The notes under the pieces were generated by a model. It had not been told where the DNA came from. It worked only from the letters and a program-made list of their open reading frames with translations, and ran no database searches. A stretch of DNA of 64,000 nucleotides from Marsupella aquatica (taxonomy: Eukaryota; Marchantiophyta). The stretch covers positions 7,750,001 through 7,814,000 of the forward strand of contig OZ316896.1 in assembly GCA_973895155.1 (NCBI GenBank), read 5' to 3'. The translations under genes and the position numbers were made by a program. The stretch's first letter is position 1. Each line of letters opens with the position of its first letter. Below are positions 10,402 through 20,784 of this stretch, one piece after another.

Positions 10402-11169
10402 TCATTTCCCATAAGAGTTCCCCAAGGAAACATCCAATTCTGTGATAAGAGTCATCGTTTCCTTCGCAGCAAATTCGATCCTTCTATGGTATTCCTGAGT
10501 AAGATTTGATCTGGGGTTCATTGGGCGCCCATTCCTAGTTCGAACACGGATGTTGATTTGTGCCATATTGATCTTCTCAGGAAAAACATCAATATTGATT
10601 TTCAAGTCAAAAGGCGTAGGGTTGGCAGGCATGCTTTGGTGGTGTTGTGTGGAGATTGCAACACCCTGTTCTTCCAGGAAACGTAACTCCAAGTTCGACA
10701 AATATGTTCCTTTTAGTACTGGCAAGGACAATAGATAAGGAGGCAGGTTAGCGATGCCTCAACGTGGGCGGGTCTTCCAACAATTGCCACTGGGGCAAAA
10801 CCACACAAACTCGGCATGAGGTTCACCTCTGAACAGGCGATGTCCCTTCACAACAATTCCGATCACACCAGCATTGAAAGGATATCCAACCTTCTTAATC
10901 CAATTTCGACACTCATCACAATCGCATCTCCCGGACAGTATCCCGTTACATTGAGGACCAGGCCCAAGTCTTGAAATTTGATGAAGATGCCAAGACTCGG
11001 GTTCAACGGTCATCTCCAAAAGCGACGGGTCTGGGAGGACTAGAGTTTGGTCCAAAGAGACTTTGAGTAATGTGGAAGATGTTGCATGTTGACCAAAAGG
11101 TGGTGTGTCCTGCATGGCTCGATATAGGTTTATGTAAGAAACTTGTAATTTTTTTTGCTTTTTGAACAA
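10402..11169 (-). pseudogene. Unrecognised ORF with one in-frame TGA
   Basis: A single minus-strand frame covers 11169-10402, broken only by TGA at 10759-10761. The protein has a Cys-rich stretch (GRCDCDECRNWIKKVGYPF), then NAGVIGIVVKGHRLF, then a CPSGNCWK motif. I do not recognise the family. The Phe/Trp...Cys...Cys-Trp signature is loosely repeated in the unknown ORF at 29417-29734 (YYICGQKCWEL), so the two could be distant relatives. Both regions also carry the CpG palindrome, which suggests a shared mobile-element origin; this is weak inference. Confidence 0.4.
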
Positions 11170-11606
11170 GGAATAGTAAGAAAGATGTTTTAGTGTACCA
11201 AAGTATTTAGGGTTTGCAACCCTAAGTAACTAGGGAAGGCTAGTAGGAAATAATTTAAGGTAGAAGATATGATGTTGCAAGAAAGTGTCAAGGGATAACT
11301 AAGGTCTTTATGGTAGGGCCGCAAATGTTCCATCCTTAGTTAGAATAGACGACTAAATTGGGCCAGAAAATGATCCGTCACTTGAAGTTTTAGTTTTGGT
11401 TAAAGATTTTTCCTATAGGTGCTAGGAGGTCCTTAGAGCACCCCTGTGAAGTATGACGTTGTCGTGGGGATTCTTTTTAGAAGGCTAGAATCCATATTGT
11501 GTTATTTGAGTTTATGTGAAGAGAGTTTTACTTAAAAGCTTCATAGTAGTACTATTAGAGCATATATGTTATATTCTATATGTAGTGTGTACATTCTACA
11601 ATGGTA

Positions 11607-11714
11607 CACAGTAGTTCCACCATTTACGCATAGTAGTTGCACCAATTACGCATAGTAGTTCCACCAATTACGCGTAATAATTCCACCAACTACGCACAGT
11701 AGTTCCACCAACTA
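11607..11714 (+). repeat. 22-bp tandem repeat, five units (5' LTR)
   Basis: The unit is close to CGCATAGTAGTTCCACCAATTA. It lies about 100 bases upstream of the TATA box, an enhancer-like position. Confidence 0.85.
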
Positions 11715-11818
11715 TGAATAGTACTAGCACACTTATAGGTGCTTGATGCTTGCCACTTGGCTTCCATCCAAGGGTCAAGGCATCGATCCATGCCCTCTTG
11801 GAAAACACAAAGGGGCAC

Positions 11819-11826
11819 TATAAATA
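11819..11826 (+). promoter_or_regulatory. LTR TATA box (gypsy-1)
   Basis: TATAAATA is preserved in both LTRs (second copy at 19802-19809). It probably sets the start of the element transcript, which would place the two short LTR ORFs downstream of it in the leader. Confidence 0.6.
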
Positions 11827-12020
11827 AAGTGAAGAGGAGCACACTCTCCGCATTCGCATTGTTTGATCTATCGTGTTGGACTCACAACACTGTAAGGAAC
11901 TCTTCCCCTCTTGTGCACATGTCTTGTTTATTATTTACCTCCATGCTTGGGTACTAACTTGATTGTTAGCCTTAGAACTATTTTATGTTTTATGTTTATT
12001 AGTCTTGAGATCAATTTAGT

Positions 12021-12509
12021 GTGCTTGTAATGAATAATATGATAAATGGAGTACCTAGAGTTTATCCCCCACCTGCTATGCCATTTGTGAATCCTTTCTT
12101 AATTAGAATTCATTGTCTTAGCAAGCATACCATGAGAATGCATCTTCTTTATCATTTTGGATTTGAGTTAATGGAAACAGTTATGAATAGCGATGCACCA
12201 TTTGTATACCCGATTGTTGTTTATGGAAATGAATGGAATGTAACTATTTTTATTTTATATTAGATGGATTTTAATAGAAAATCCATAAATGTACCGGAGT
12301 TAGATTTGAATAGGCTTCCTAATAATGTGTATGATTTTCCTTCATCTATTGACATTAGAGTGGTATGCCGAAAGAAGGTTGATTGTAGAGATGTTTTAGT
12401 TAGAAAGTATGGAGATGAAAGATACAATGTTATGCTTAGGATGCCAGAGCCTGTGATTATATCATCTATGGTAAATCTTAAGATCATAGTCTTTGTTTTC
12501 TATAATTGA
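12021..12509 (+). other. Paired short ORFs in the gypsy-1 LTR
   Basis: Two ORFs of 80 and 81 codons follow each other in one frame, separated only by TAG at 12261-12263. The counterparts at 20004-20492 keep both frames with only a few amino-acid changes. I do not recognise the product. Because the two LTRs were identical at insertion, their shared frames say little about selection. Confidence 0.3.
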
Positions 12510-12805
12510 CTTGTCTAATTATAGGATTCGTTGGAAATTGCAATCTATGACTTGACTTGGGAAGTAAGTTATGTGGAAAGAAGATAGGCCGATTCGAGGC
12601 TTAGTGTGAGGAAGCCGCTCATCGTAGAGTGGGACAAAGGCTGTGAGAGATATTTTAGAGGATAATGGTGAGAGAAATTGATCGACAAAGGGGATCGCAA
12701 GGGTAATGTGAGGTGAGAAAAGACGTATTTTGGAAAGGTTTCTTCCAAGATAGGAAAAACAAGAGCTCGGTGCTTCCCAAGAACTAAAGACTCCCCCGAC
12801 ATAAG

Positions 12806-12823
12806 TGGCGACCATACTGGGGA
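12806..12823 (+). promoter_or_regulatory. Gypsy-1 primer-binding site
   Basis: TGGCGACCATACTGGGGA lies four bases after the 5' LTR. It resembles the TGGCGCC...GGGGA primer sites common in plant gypsy elements; which tRNA is used I cannot say. Confidence 0.6.
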
Positions 12824-12968
12824 ACTCTTGGGGCCTATTTTTGGAAGAAAAAAGGAAGTATTGCATTACTAGAAGAGGCTAACTTGCTTTACTAGACAAT
12901 TGGTCTAGGGACACCTAGGTGGTGGACGCCTATTCATTGCGAGAGAGTAAACAAGTTGATATATAGCA

Positions 12969-13982
12969 ATGCCTAACAGTACTGACATGGGAGACTCAAG
13001 TATGTCCCCCAACACTATGGACATGGATACCATGTCTAGAATGTTGTTAACTTTGATGCAGAGTATGAAACAAACCGATACAACAGAAAATCAAAAGAGA
13101 GAGCAAGCACATTGTGCAACAAGGTGCTTGAGGAAGGTTCTTGAGAAGAATGGGCAATTTGATGGTCGTAATGTAACTCGTTACATGAAGACCTATTGGC
13201 AAGAGGCTACTATTGAGCAACTTTCAGAAGAGGTTGCAATTCGTCAATTTTCAACATTGGTGGAGCCAGAATTAAAAGGGATCGTTGATGCTATAGTTCT
13301 TGAGGCATCAAAAGACAAGACATGGAGGTGTTTTGAGAAATGCATGAAGGAGGAATTCCAATTGGAGGATGCTGATCAAATTACACAAGTGACATTTTGT
13401 GATTGGGTCCATGAGAGGAACAAGAAATTGGGGCCACAAGAACTATTGCGAGAGTTCAACAAGAAGTTCAATCAACTTCCAGATTCAGAGGCACAAGTCA
13501 TCCGGATGCAGAGGTGTACTCTATTTCTTAGAGCTGCAGATGAGAAGCTAAGGGATGAGTTGGAGAATGCTTTGGATCTAATTGATCCAGATCGTACTGA
13601 CTCTTCTACAAATTGGGAGAACATTGAGAAGGCAGTGATGAAGGTAAGTCATCGACATAGAAGAAGAGACTTGGATCAAGAGGCTATCAGTGGAGTTCCA
13701 AGTCAAACCAAGATATCAATCACTACAAGGATGGATAATACTACTAGTGGGGGTGAGAAGAAGGAGATCAAGTCCACAGCACAAGAAGGCAAAGGAGGAG
13801 CAGTTGAAGAGCTTGCTGATTTGATGAGGAACTTGACCATTCTTACAACCCAAGTTCTAAACCAGACGCAAGCAACCAAGACTACAACAACAACAAATCG
13901 CACATGGAATTGCATGTGGTGTGACAGCAAGGAGCATAGAAGAAATGATTGCACTGAACTTTCTGCAGCACTTCGAAATTGA
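12969..13982 (+). CDS. gag: Gypsy-1 gag (capsid and nucleocapsid)
   Basis: The frame of 337 codons starts at ATG 12969, after the primer site and a leader of about 150 bases. The middle is helical and rich in charged residues, as in retrotransposon gag. A zinc knuckle CMWCDSKEHRRNDC (CX2CX4HX4C) lies near residue 314. The gag protein would form the particle and bind element RNA. The frame ends at a TGA that is in the same frame as the following protease ORF: reading continues with no frame change at 13983. This could be a suppressible stop or a disabling mutation. Confidence 0.88.
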   Translation: MPNSTDMGDSSMSPNTMDMDTMSRMLLTLMQSMKQTDTTENQKREQAHCATRCLRKVLEKNGQFDGRNVTRYMKTYWQEATIEQLSEEVAIRQFSTLVEPELKGIVDAIVLEASKDKTWRCFEKCMKEEFQLEDADQITQVTFCDWVHERNKKLGPQELLREFNKKFNQLPDSEAQVIRMQRCTLFLRAADEKLRDELENALDLIDPDRTDSSTNWENIEKAVMKVSHRHRRRDLDQEAISGVPSQTKISITTRMDNTTSGGEKKEIKSTAQEGKGGAVEELADLMRNLTILTTQVLNQTQATKTTTTTNRTWNCMWCDSKEHRRNDCTELSAALRN

Positions 13983-13985
13983 CTT

Positions 13986-15203
13986 GTGAAGTTTGTTGGT
14001 GAGCAAGGACAAAAGAAGCTTGCATACTACAACACTGAGGAACTTATACCACTCAACAATAATCGTGGAGGGATGAGAGCCTTAGTGGAGAAAAAGTTGG
14101 CAATAGAAGGAGTAGACACAGCAACAACTGTAATCGAGCCTAACGTTTTTGCTGCAACAAGTTGTTTTTCAGAAAAGGTACTTGATGAGACAGGAAAGAA
14201 AAAGCTTGCTGACTACATTCGTCAACAAACTGGATGGGATGCTCCTGTGTTAATAGCCCCAATTACTGCAGAAGTTGGAGCTACATGGGAAGCAAGAGTG
14301 GAGGACAAGCGCAAAACTCCTTCAAGTGATGAGCCAAGAGGAAAGATGCCAAGAAGAGAAATTTCAGATTCACCAATGGAGGAAGAGAAGAAGAATGAGA
14401 AGTCAACCAAAAAGGGACCTGGGTGGATACTAGGCCATGATGTGGAACAAACAATTGAACCAGAGAGAATTGCTGATAAGTTTTGGAAGCAAGAAGCCCG
14501 TGGTTTTACAAATGAGGAGTTCTTTGGGAGTTTGAGGAAAGACATACAAGAAGCAATTCTTACAAGATCAAAGAAGAAACGTTTTTACAAAGAGGGTCCT
14601 CATGCTCTAGCTGGGGAGATGGAGGATTCAGACAATGAAGGAGAAACTAAGAGCGTGAGCATTTGTGCAGTACAAGTTGAAGACAACAAAGTTGAGGTAG
14701 ATTCCTATCATGCTAAATCTATAAAAGAAATGGAGTCATATTGGGCAAGAGCTTGTGATGAAGTTGAGGTGGAGCTGATTGGAGTCAAAGGTCCTATCAA
14801 GGCACTTATTGATTCAGGATCAGAGGTGAATCTAATGTCAAGGGAGCTCTACAACCAAGGAAGGTGGAAGGTAGACATCCAATGGAAAGTGAAATCAGTG
14901 AATGCAAATCACAATTCTTTATGGGGAGCTTGTCCTGATGTGAAGCTTAAGGTAGGAAATGTGCTTGAAGACATCAATGTCTTTGTTCATGATTCCTTAC
15001 CTTATCCACTTCTTCTAGGACAACCTTTCATTACAGAATGGAGACTAGAGACTAAGGTTCTTGATGATGGCACTCATATGGCCAAAGTCAAGAGTAAGGA
15101 TAATCTTCGTGTTATCCAATTTCCAACAGTTCGCCCGGATCATGTGAGAAATAGGAAGGAGCTGAGAGCAAGTGAAGAGATGAAGGACCAAGAAAATTTC
15201 TGA
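13986..15203 (+). CDS. Gypsy-1 protease region of pol
   Basis: This continues the gag frame after one TGA and has no ATG at its start, which argues that it was once translated as part of a gag-pol polyprotein. The retroviral-type aspartic protease is seen from about residue 265 as LIDSGSEVNLMSRELY, followed by a flap region and the conserved PYPLLLGQPFI. The preceding 250 residues are charged and low in complexity. The protease would cut the polyprotein in the particle. The frame closes at 15203, and RT lies one base out of frame downstream. Confidence 0.85.
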   Translation: MKFVGEQGQKKLAYYNTEELIPLNNNRGGMRALVEKKLAIEGVDTATTVIEPNVFAATSCFSEKVLDETGKKKLADYIRQQTGWDAPVLIAPITAEVGATWEARVEDKRKTPSSDEPRGKMPRREISDSPMEEEKKNEKSTKKGPGWILGHDVEQTIEPERIADKFWKQEARGFTNEEFFGSLRKDIQEAILTRSKKKRFYKEGPHALAGEMEDSDNEGETKSVSICAVQVEDNKVEVDSYHAKSIKEMESYWARACDEVEVELIGVKGPIKALIDSGSEVNLMSRELYNQGRWKVDIQWKVKSVNANHNSLWGACPDVKLKVGNVLEDINVFVHDSLPYPLLLGQPFITEWRLETKVLDDGTHMAKVKSKDNLRVIQFPTVRPDHVRNRKELRASEEMKDQENF

Positions 15204-15216
15204 TTGCATCCCGTTA

Positions 15217-16968
15217 ATGAGGGTGAGTAGGCAGGATGCCAATGTGAGTGACTCACCAAACATAAGATTTTCCTCGTCTTCGTTTGTAGCTATAGGGAGA
15301 GATAGAGAGGTTTCATATATGCAAGTTAGAGAGGCATCAAGAAAATTGAAAAAGAGAATTGAAAGAAGTAAGGCTATGTTAGTTAGTCAAGGTGTTATGG
15401 ATTTAAGTGATAACATAGAGGGTGTGCTAGATGAACAAGGTTGTTGTCCCACTTTGCAGCAAGTTATAGTAGATTTGAATGATGGAAAGGGTGAGATAAA
15501 AGTAGGCCCATTGCTATATCAGCATATAGAAGAGTTGGTTGAGGTGAACACAAAGTACAAGACAATAGATAAGAAGGTTAGACCAGCAGCCACACCTCTA
15601 CCAGCTGATGCAAGAGATATTTTAAGAAGTGCTAGCAAGGAGCCTAGTTTGAGAGATAAAAGAAAAATTGGACATACATTCACAGAAGATACTTTGAACC
15701 AATTGAAAATTGGTGATGATGGACTACTTACCATGATCGAGAAGGAGGCATTCAAAAAGATGATCAAAGAGCATGGGAGGGCATTTTCCTTTTCTATGGA
15801 GGAGATAGGATGTGTGGATCCACAGAAGGTAACACCAATGGTTATTTTTACAGTTCCACACATACCATGGGATTTGAAGCCAATTTCAGTTCCAAGAGCA
15901 CTAACACCAAAGTTGATAGCATTGTTGAAAGAGAAGTTAGATGCTAAGATACTTGAGAGATCAGATGCACCATACTCCAATCGATGGTTCACAGTGCAGA
16001 AGAAGAATGGGAAGCTACGTTTCATTCAAGACATGCAGCCACCAAACAAAGTCACAATTCGGAATGTTGGAGTTGGACCTGTGGTAGACGAGTATGCTGA
16101 AGACTTTGTTGGGAGGGCCATCTATTCCATTGGAGACTTGTACTCAGGGTATGATCAATTCCAACTTTCTCAAAGTAGTAGGGATATCACCACCATGAGA
16201 ACTCCACTTGGACTTTTGCGTATGTGCACCTTGCCACAAGGTGCTACTAATTCTGTTGCACATATGCAAAATGCTATGAACAAGATTTTGGAGTCTTTCA
16301 TTCCACAGAAAACTAGACCATTCCTTGATGATATGCCAATCAAAGGATGTTTGGAAGAACTCAAGGATGAGACACTTCGAAAGGATGGGATACGTCAATT
16401 TGTTTGGGAACACATGAAGGATGTAGGGGCTATACTAAAGAAGTTGATTGAGGTGGGAGTTACACTCTCAGGAGAAAAATCAGCATTTGGCTTAAGAGAA
16501 GTCAAAGTGGTTGGGCAGATGTGTGGGCCCTATGGAAGAAAGCCAAGTAAGGAGAAGGTGGAAGCAATCAGCCAAATGGAGGATTGTCAAACAACTTCAG
16601 AGGTACGAAGGTTTCTAGGAGGTTGTATCTTCTACAGAATATGGATACCACATTTTTCACATGTTTCACATCCATTATATGGCTTGCTTAAGAAGAATGT
16701 AAGATTTATATGGAAAAGTGAACATGTAGAAGCAATGCAGCACTTGAAAGAAGCTTTGTTAAGTCCACCTGTGCTTCGCCCATTGAAGTATGATGGTGTA
16801 CATCCAATAGTTCTTACAATAGATGCGAGTCCATATGGAGCAGGATGGGCATTGGGACAAGATGATGATGATGGGCATAGAACAGCTGCTCGTTTTGGAG
16901 CAAAGATCTTTAACGAAAGACAACAGAAGTATCCGCAGATAAAGAGAGAGCTTTGGGGAGCAAACTAG
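15217..16968 (+). CDS. Gypsy-1 reverse transcriptase and start of RNase H
   Basis: After a connector of about 200 residues the RT domain shows DAPYSNRWFTVQKKNGKLRF, the DLYSGYDQFQL motif, LPQGATNSVAHMQN, and the active-site box FLDD near residue 367 (the F/YxDD class). RNase H begins as LTIDASPYGAGWALGQ near residue 533. The frame runs out at KRELWGAN; RNase H continues in the next ORF one frame away, with an overlap of 16 bases. The frame is +1 relative to gag-protease, so at least two frame changes are needed to make a full pol. The ATG at 15217 is the first in this frame but is probably not a natural start. Confidence 0.88.
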   Translation: MRVSRQDANVSDSPNIRFSSSSFVAIGRDREVSYMQVREASRKLKKRIERSKAMLVSQGVMDLSDNIEGVLDEQGCCPTLQQVIVDLNDGKGEIKVGPLLYQHIEELVEVNTKYKTIDKKVRPAATPLPADARDILRSASKEPSLRDKRKIGHTFTEDTLNQLKIGDDGLLTMIEKEAFKKMIKEHGRAFSFSMEEIGCVDPQKVTPMVIFTVPHIPWDLKPISVPRALTPKLIALLKEKLDAKILERSDAPYSNRWFTVQKKNGKLRFIQDMQPPNKVTIRNVGVGPVVDEYAEDFVGRAIYSIGDLYSGYDQFQLSQSSRDITTMRTPLGLLRMCTLPQGATNSVAHMQNAMNKILESFIPQKTRPFLDDMPIKGCLEELKDETLRKDGIRQFVWEHMKDVGAILKKLIEVGVTLSGEKSAFGLREVKVVGQMCGPYGRKPSKEKVEAISQMEDCQTTSEVRRFLGGCIFYRIWIPHFSHVSHPLYGLLKKNVRFIWKSEHVEAMQHLKEALLSPPVLRPLKYDGVHPIVLTIDASPYGAGWALGQDDDDGHRTAARFGAKIFNERQQKYPQIKRELWGAN

Positions 16969-18578
16969 CACTTAGGCAAGAGAGAGATTACTTGATAGGA
17001 GCTAACATGATTCTAGAAACTGATTGCTTACCCTTACTTGGGATGATTATAAACTGTGATACTCCCGACATTGCTATGCTTAGGTGGATAGCTTTTATCC
17101 GAATGTTTAATCCAGAACTGAAGCACATAACTGGAAAAGATAATCCAGTGGCTGATATGTTGTCAAGAGCTAGATATAAATCAGGCAAGCATAGTATTGA
17201 GTGTTCACATGGTGAGATTGAGGGACAAATTAAGGAGTTGTTATTCTATGAAGATCTATATTCAGGAGAGTTGCTAGTTATAGGACGTTATTTGAGTACA
17301 TTGGAGAGAGACACTAGATGGAGTGATGAAGAATTCAGCAAGATTCGAAAGAAGGCTTACAAGTTCTTGGTTCGAGATGGATACTTATGGAGGCGTCCAA
17401 AGGCAAGGAGTCAAGTACCTCTGAGAGTGCTTGATACTGAGGGAGAGAAAGTTCAAGTATTACAAGAGGCACATGATCTTGAAGCAGCAGGGCATCGTGG
17501 AGTTCAGGCTACATATGAAAAGTTAAGAAGATTCTACTGGTGGGCTGGAATGTACGTGGATGTTCGAGAATATGTTGGATCTTGTGAGATTTGCCAATAC
17601 TACTCAAAGATTCAACATAGAGATGGCTTGAACCCTACACATCCTCTATCTTTACATTTTCAATGGGGTATAGATATCGTTCATATGCCACCAGGGATTA
17701 GAGGTGCAAAATATTTAGTATTAGCTAGAGAAGACTTGTCTTCGTATGTGGAAGGGAGGGCATTATCTTCTAACAAGACTGAAGCCGTATGCAGGTTTGT
17801 GTTAGAAGATATCATTGCTAGACATGGATGTTTTAGGCGCATGAGAGCTGACCGTGGAGAGTTAGATAGCAAAGAGGCAAAGGCATTCTTCAAGAAATTT
17901 CATATCCGCTTAAAGCTAACTACATCTTACAATCCAGAAGCAAACGGCAAGAGTGAGAGAGGTCATCCACCAATTGTTAATGCCTTAGTCAAATCATGCA
18001 AGGGAAAGGCATCAAGATGGCCAGACTTACTACCTTTAGCTCTATTAGCAGATAGAATGACTTATAGTTCGGTGACAGGATATGCACCGGTAGAATTAGT
18101 GAGTGGGCATCTACCTTTAATGCCATTAGAGGAGAATGTTTTTAGTTGGAGGACAGTTGACTGGGAAGATCAGATATCACATGAAGAGCTACTTGCAAGG
18201 AGGATGGAACATTTCCAAACAACTCCAGAAAAGATTGACATTGCAATGGAGAAAGTGAAGCAAGCACGAGAGAAGAATAAGGTCAGATTTGATAAGACTC
18301 ATCGATTGAGACCTATTCAAATCAAAGAAGGAGATTGGGTTCTTATTGCAGAAGGAGGGTTGGAGCAACAACATTTGACAAAAGCTAAGTTTATGAGAAG
18401 ATGGAGAGGGCCATTTGTGGTTGTTACTATTCACCCAAATGCAACATACACAGTTCGAGAGTTAGATGGAGCAATTCATCAAGTTCCTTATGCAGGCAAG
18501 AGGGTTAAGCTTTTCAAACAACGTTTGAAATTTCATTTACAAGATGTGTATGATTTGAGTGATGTAGAGGACTTTTGA
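16953..18578 (+). CDS. Gypsy-1 RNase H (end) and integrase
   Basis: The beginning completes RNase H (LETDCLPLLGMI, then HITGKDNPVADMLSR). The integrase zinc domain has the paired His in HDLEAAGHRGV and Cys in CEICQYY at about residues 172-212. The catalytic core has GIDIVHMP near 239, RADRGE near 298 and NGKSERGH near 330, giving the D, D and E positions. The C-terminal part ends in the RRWRGPF segment and RVKLFKQRLKFH; I see no chromodomain. The product would insert element cDNA into the genome. The TTG at 16953 is only the first codon of the open frame. Confidence 0.88.
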   Translation: MGSKLALRQERDYLIGANMILETDCLPLLGMIINCDTPDIAMLRWIAFIRMFNPELKHITGKDNPVADMLSRARYKSGKHSIECSHGEIEGQIKELLFYEDLYSGELLVIGRYLSTLERDTRWSDEEFSKIRKKAYKFLVRDGYLWRRPKARSQVPLRVLDTEGEKVQVLQEAHDLEAAGHRGVQATYEKLRRFYWWAGMYVDVREYVGSCEICQYYSKIQHRDGLNPTHPLSLHFQWGIDIVHMPPGIRGAKYLVLAREDLSSYVEGRALSSNKTEAVCRFVLEDIIARHGCFRRMRADRGELDSKEAKAFFKKFHIRLKLTTSYNPEANGKSERGHPPIVNALVKSCKGKASRWPDLLPLALLADRMTYSSVTGYAPVELVSGHLPLMPLEENVFSWRTVDWEDQISHEELLARRMEHFQTTPEKIDIAMEKVKQAREKNKVRFDKTHRLRPIQIKEGDWVLIAEGGLEQQHLTKAKFMRRWRGPFVVVTIHPNATYTVRELDGAIHQVPYAGKRVKLFKQRLKFHLQDVYDLSDVEDF

Positions 18579-19293
18579 AGCTGGGTCATAAGGTTGGTGC
18601 AGACCGGAGGCTGCACAGGTTTAGTGGGGGTGATATGTCGTGGGGATCCCTGGGCCCCCAGCATTATTAATAATGGGCTGGATGTGCGAACGGATGAAGG
18701 GTGCAAAAAATCTTATTTGAGATTAATTTTTATAATTGGCTTAGAAATATCAAGGGATGGTTTTATTCAAAGAACCTTTTCTAACTAATATAGGCTTATA
18801 TAAATGTCACCCAAGTTAATATGCTTCAAGAGGTGATGTAATATGGATGTGACACGCGTCACAATAAGATTGGTCCTTGTGGTCACCCTTTATTGGAACA
18901 TGTGTATATGACATATAATTATGCTTGCAACATCTATGATTCAGAGTAGTTTAGGACTTTGGAGCTTTTGAGCCCTGACTACCCTGCCATGTGGTTCAAA
19001 AATGCCCCAAAGTTGAAGTTTGGGGTTAAAGGGTCACAAACACAAAAATGTATGTACCCAAAACCCTTCTAAAACACTCCCATCAGTTTTAGAACCGTTT
19101 GCACATGATAAATTTATAACTTTTCAAGGCTTTCATAAATGGTGTAAAATGTGAAATTATAATATCTCAAAGGGGCAGATTTATTCTCCAAAATTAAGTT
19201 TTTAAGAATAACAAGAGAAATTTTTATAGGCTTCCAAAAATAATAAGGGGTACTAGGGAGGGGGGTGTACGCACGTATACCTCTTTAGTTTAC
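18579..19293 (+). other. Gypsy-1 3' non-coding region
   Basis: AT-rich stretch of about 700 bases between integrase and the purine tract, without a recognisable gene. Confidence 0.6.
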
Positions 19294-19313
19294 AAAGGCT
19301 GGGGGCCTAGGGG
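19294..19313 (+). promoter_or_regulatory. Gypsy-1 polypurine tract
   Basis: AAAGGCTGGGGGCCTAGGGG ends directly at the 3' LTR. It is purine-rich but interrupted by CT and CCT. Confidence 0.6.
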
Positions 19314-20784
19314 TGGGGATTCCTTTTAGAAGGCTAGAATCCATATTGTGTTATTTGAGTTTATGTGAAGAGAGTTTTACTTAAAAGCTTCATAGTAGTA
19401 CTATTAGAGCATATATGTTACATTCTATATGTAGTGTGTACATTCTACAATGGTACACAGTAGTTCCACCATTTACGCATAGTAGTTTTACAAACTAGAT
19501 GCATAGTAATTCCACCAACTACGCATAGTAGTTGCACCAATTATGCATAATAGTTTCACCAACTACGCATAGTAGTTGCACCAATTACGCATAGTAGTTT
19601 CATCAACTACGCATAGTAGTTGCACCAATTACGCATAGTAGTTCCACCAATTACGCGTAATAATTCTACCAACTACGCACAGTAGTTCCACCAACTATGA
19701 ATAGTACTAGCACACTTATAGGTGCTTGATGCTTGCCACTTGGCTTCCATCCAAGGGTCAAGGCATCGATCCATGCCCTCTTGGAAAACACAAAGGGGCA
19801 CTATAAATAAAGTGAAGAGGAGCACACTCTCCGCATTCGCATTGTTTGATCTATCGTGTTGGACTCGCAACACTGTAAGGAACTCTTCCCCTCTTGTGCA
19901 CATGTCTTGTTTATTATTTACCTCCATGCTTGGGTACTAACTTGATTGTTAGCCTTAGAACTATTTTATGTTTTATGTTTATTAGTCTTGAGATCAATTT
20001 AGTGTGCTTGTAATGAATAATATGATAAATGGAGTACCTAGAGTTTATCCCCCACCTGCTGTGCCATTTGTGAATCCTTTCTTAATTAGAATTCATTGTC
20101 TTAGCAAGCATACCATGAGAATGCATCTTCTTTATCATTTTGGGTTTGAGTTAATGGAAACAGTTATGAATAGCGATGCACTATTTGTATACCCGATTGT
20201 TGTTTATGGAAATGAATGGAATGTAACTATTTTTATTTTATATTAGATGGATTTTAATAGAAAATCCATAAATGTACCGGAGTTAGATTTGAATAGGCTT
20301 CCTAATAATGTGTCAGATTTTCCTTCATCTATTGACATTAGAGTGGTATGCCGAAAGAAGGTTGATTGTAGAGATGTTTTAGTTAGAAAGTATGAAGATG
20401 AAAGATACAATGTTATGCTTAGGATGCCAGAGCCTATGATTATATCATCTATGGTAAATCTTAAGATCATAGTCTTTGTTTTCTATAATTGACTTGTCTA
20501 ATTGTAGGATTCATTGGAAATTGCAATCTATGACTTGACTTGGGAAGTAAGTTATGTGGAAAGAGGATAGGCCGATTCGAGGCTTAGTGTGAGGAAGCCG
20601 CTCATCGTAGAGTGGGACAAAGGCTGTGAGAGATATTTTAGAGGATAACGGTGAGAGAAATTGATCGACAAAGGGGATCGCAAGGGTAATGTGAGGTGAG
20701 AAAAGACGTATTTTGGAAAGGTTTCTTCCAAGATAGGAAAAACAAGAGCTCGGTGCTTCCCAAGAACTAAAGATTCCCCCGACA
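19314..20784 (+). repeat. Gypsy-1 3' LTR
   Basis: Partner of 11465-12801 with scattered substitutions and an expanded 22-bp tandem array (19456-19697, eleven units). Confidence 0.92.
19456..19697 (+). repeat. 22-bp tandem repeat, eleven units (3' LTR)
   Basis: Same unit as in the 5' LTR, with six more copies. The difference accounts for essentially all of the 134-bp length difference between the LTRs. Confidence 0.85.

Larger units (their letters stand above)
11465..12801 (+). repeat. Gypsy-1 5' LTR
   Basis: This is the direct repeat of 19314-20784. It carries a TATAAATA box at 11819 and five 22-bp repeat units (11607-11714). It also carries two adjacent short ORFs (12021-12263, 12264-12509) that are preserved in the other LTR. 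Confidence 0.92.
11465..20784 (+). mobile_element. Gypsy-1: Ty3/gypsy retrotransposon with unequal LTRs
   Basis: Direct repeats 11465-12801 (1,337 bp) and 19314-20784 (1,471 bp) start TGGGGATTC and end CCCCCGACA. Between them lie a primer site, gag, protease, RT, RNase H and integrase in gypsy order, and a purine tract. The LTR length difference is explained by the number of units in a 22-bp tandem repeat (5 versus 11). The 5-bp target duplication is not clear: flanks read GACGTTGTCG on the left and ACGTCAAG on the right, so the left boundary may be several bases off (an ACGT match appears if the LTR starts at TGTCG). Coding frames are interrupted, so this copy is probably inactive. Confidence 0.93.

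Noticed and set aside
11607-11714. CRISPR-like array of short repeats
   Set aside because: The 22-bp units are contiguous tandem repeats without unique spacers, inside a plant LTR.
15519-16025. Minus-strand ORF opposite the gypsy-1 RT
   Set aside because: Antisense of a well-supported RT gene, with no recognisable product.
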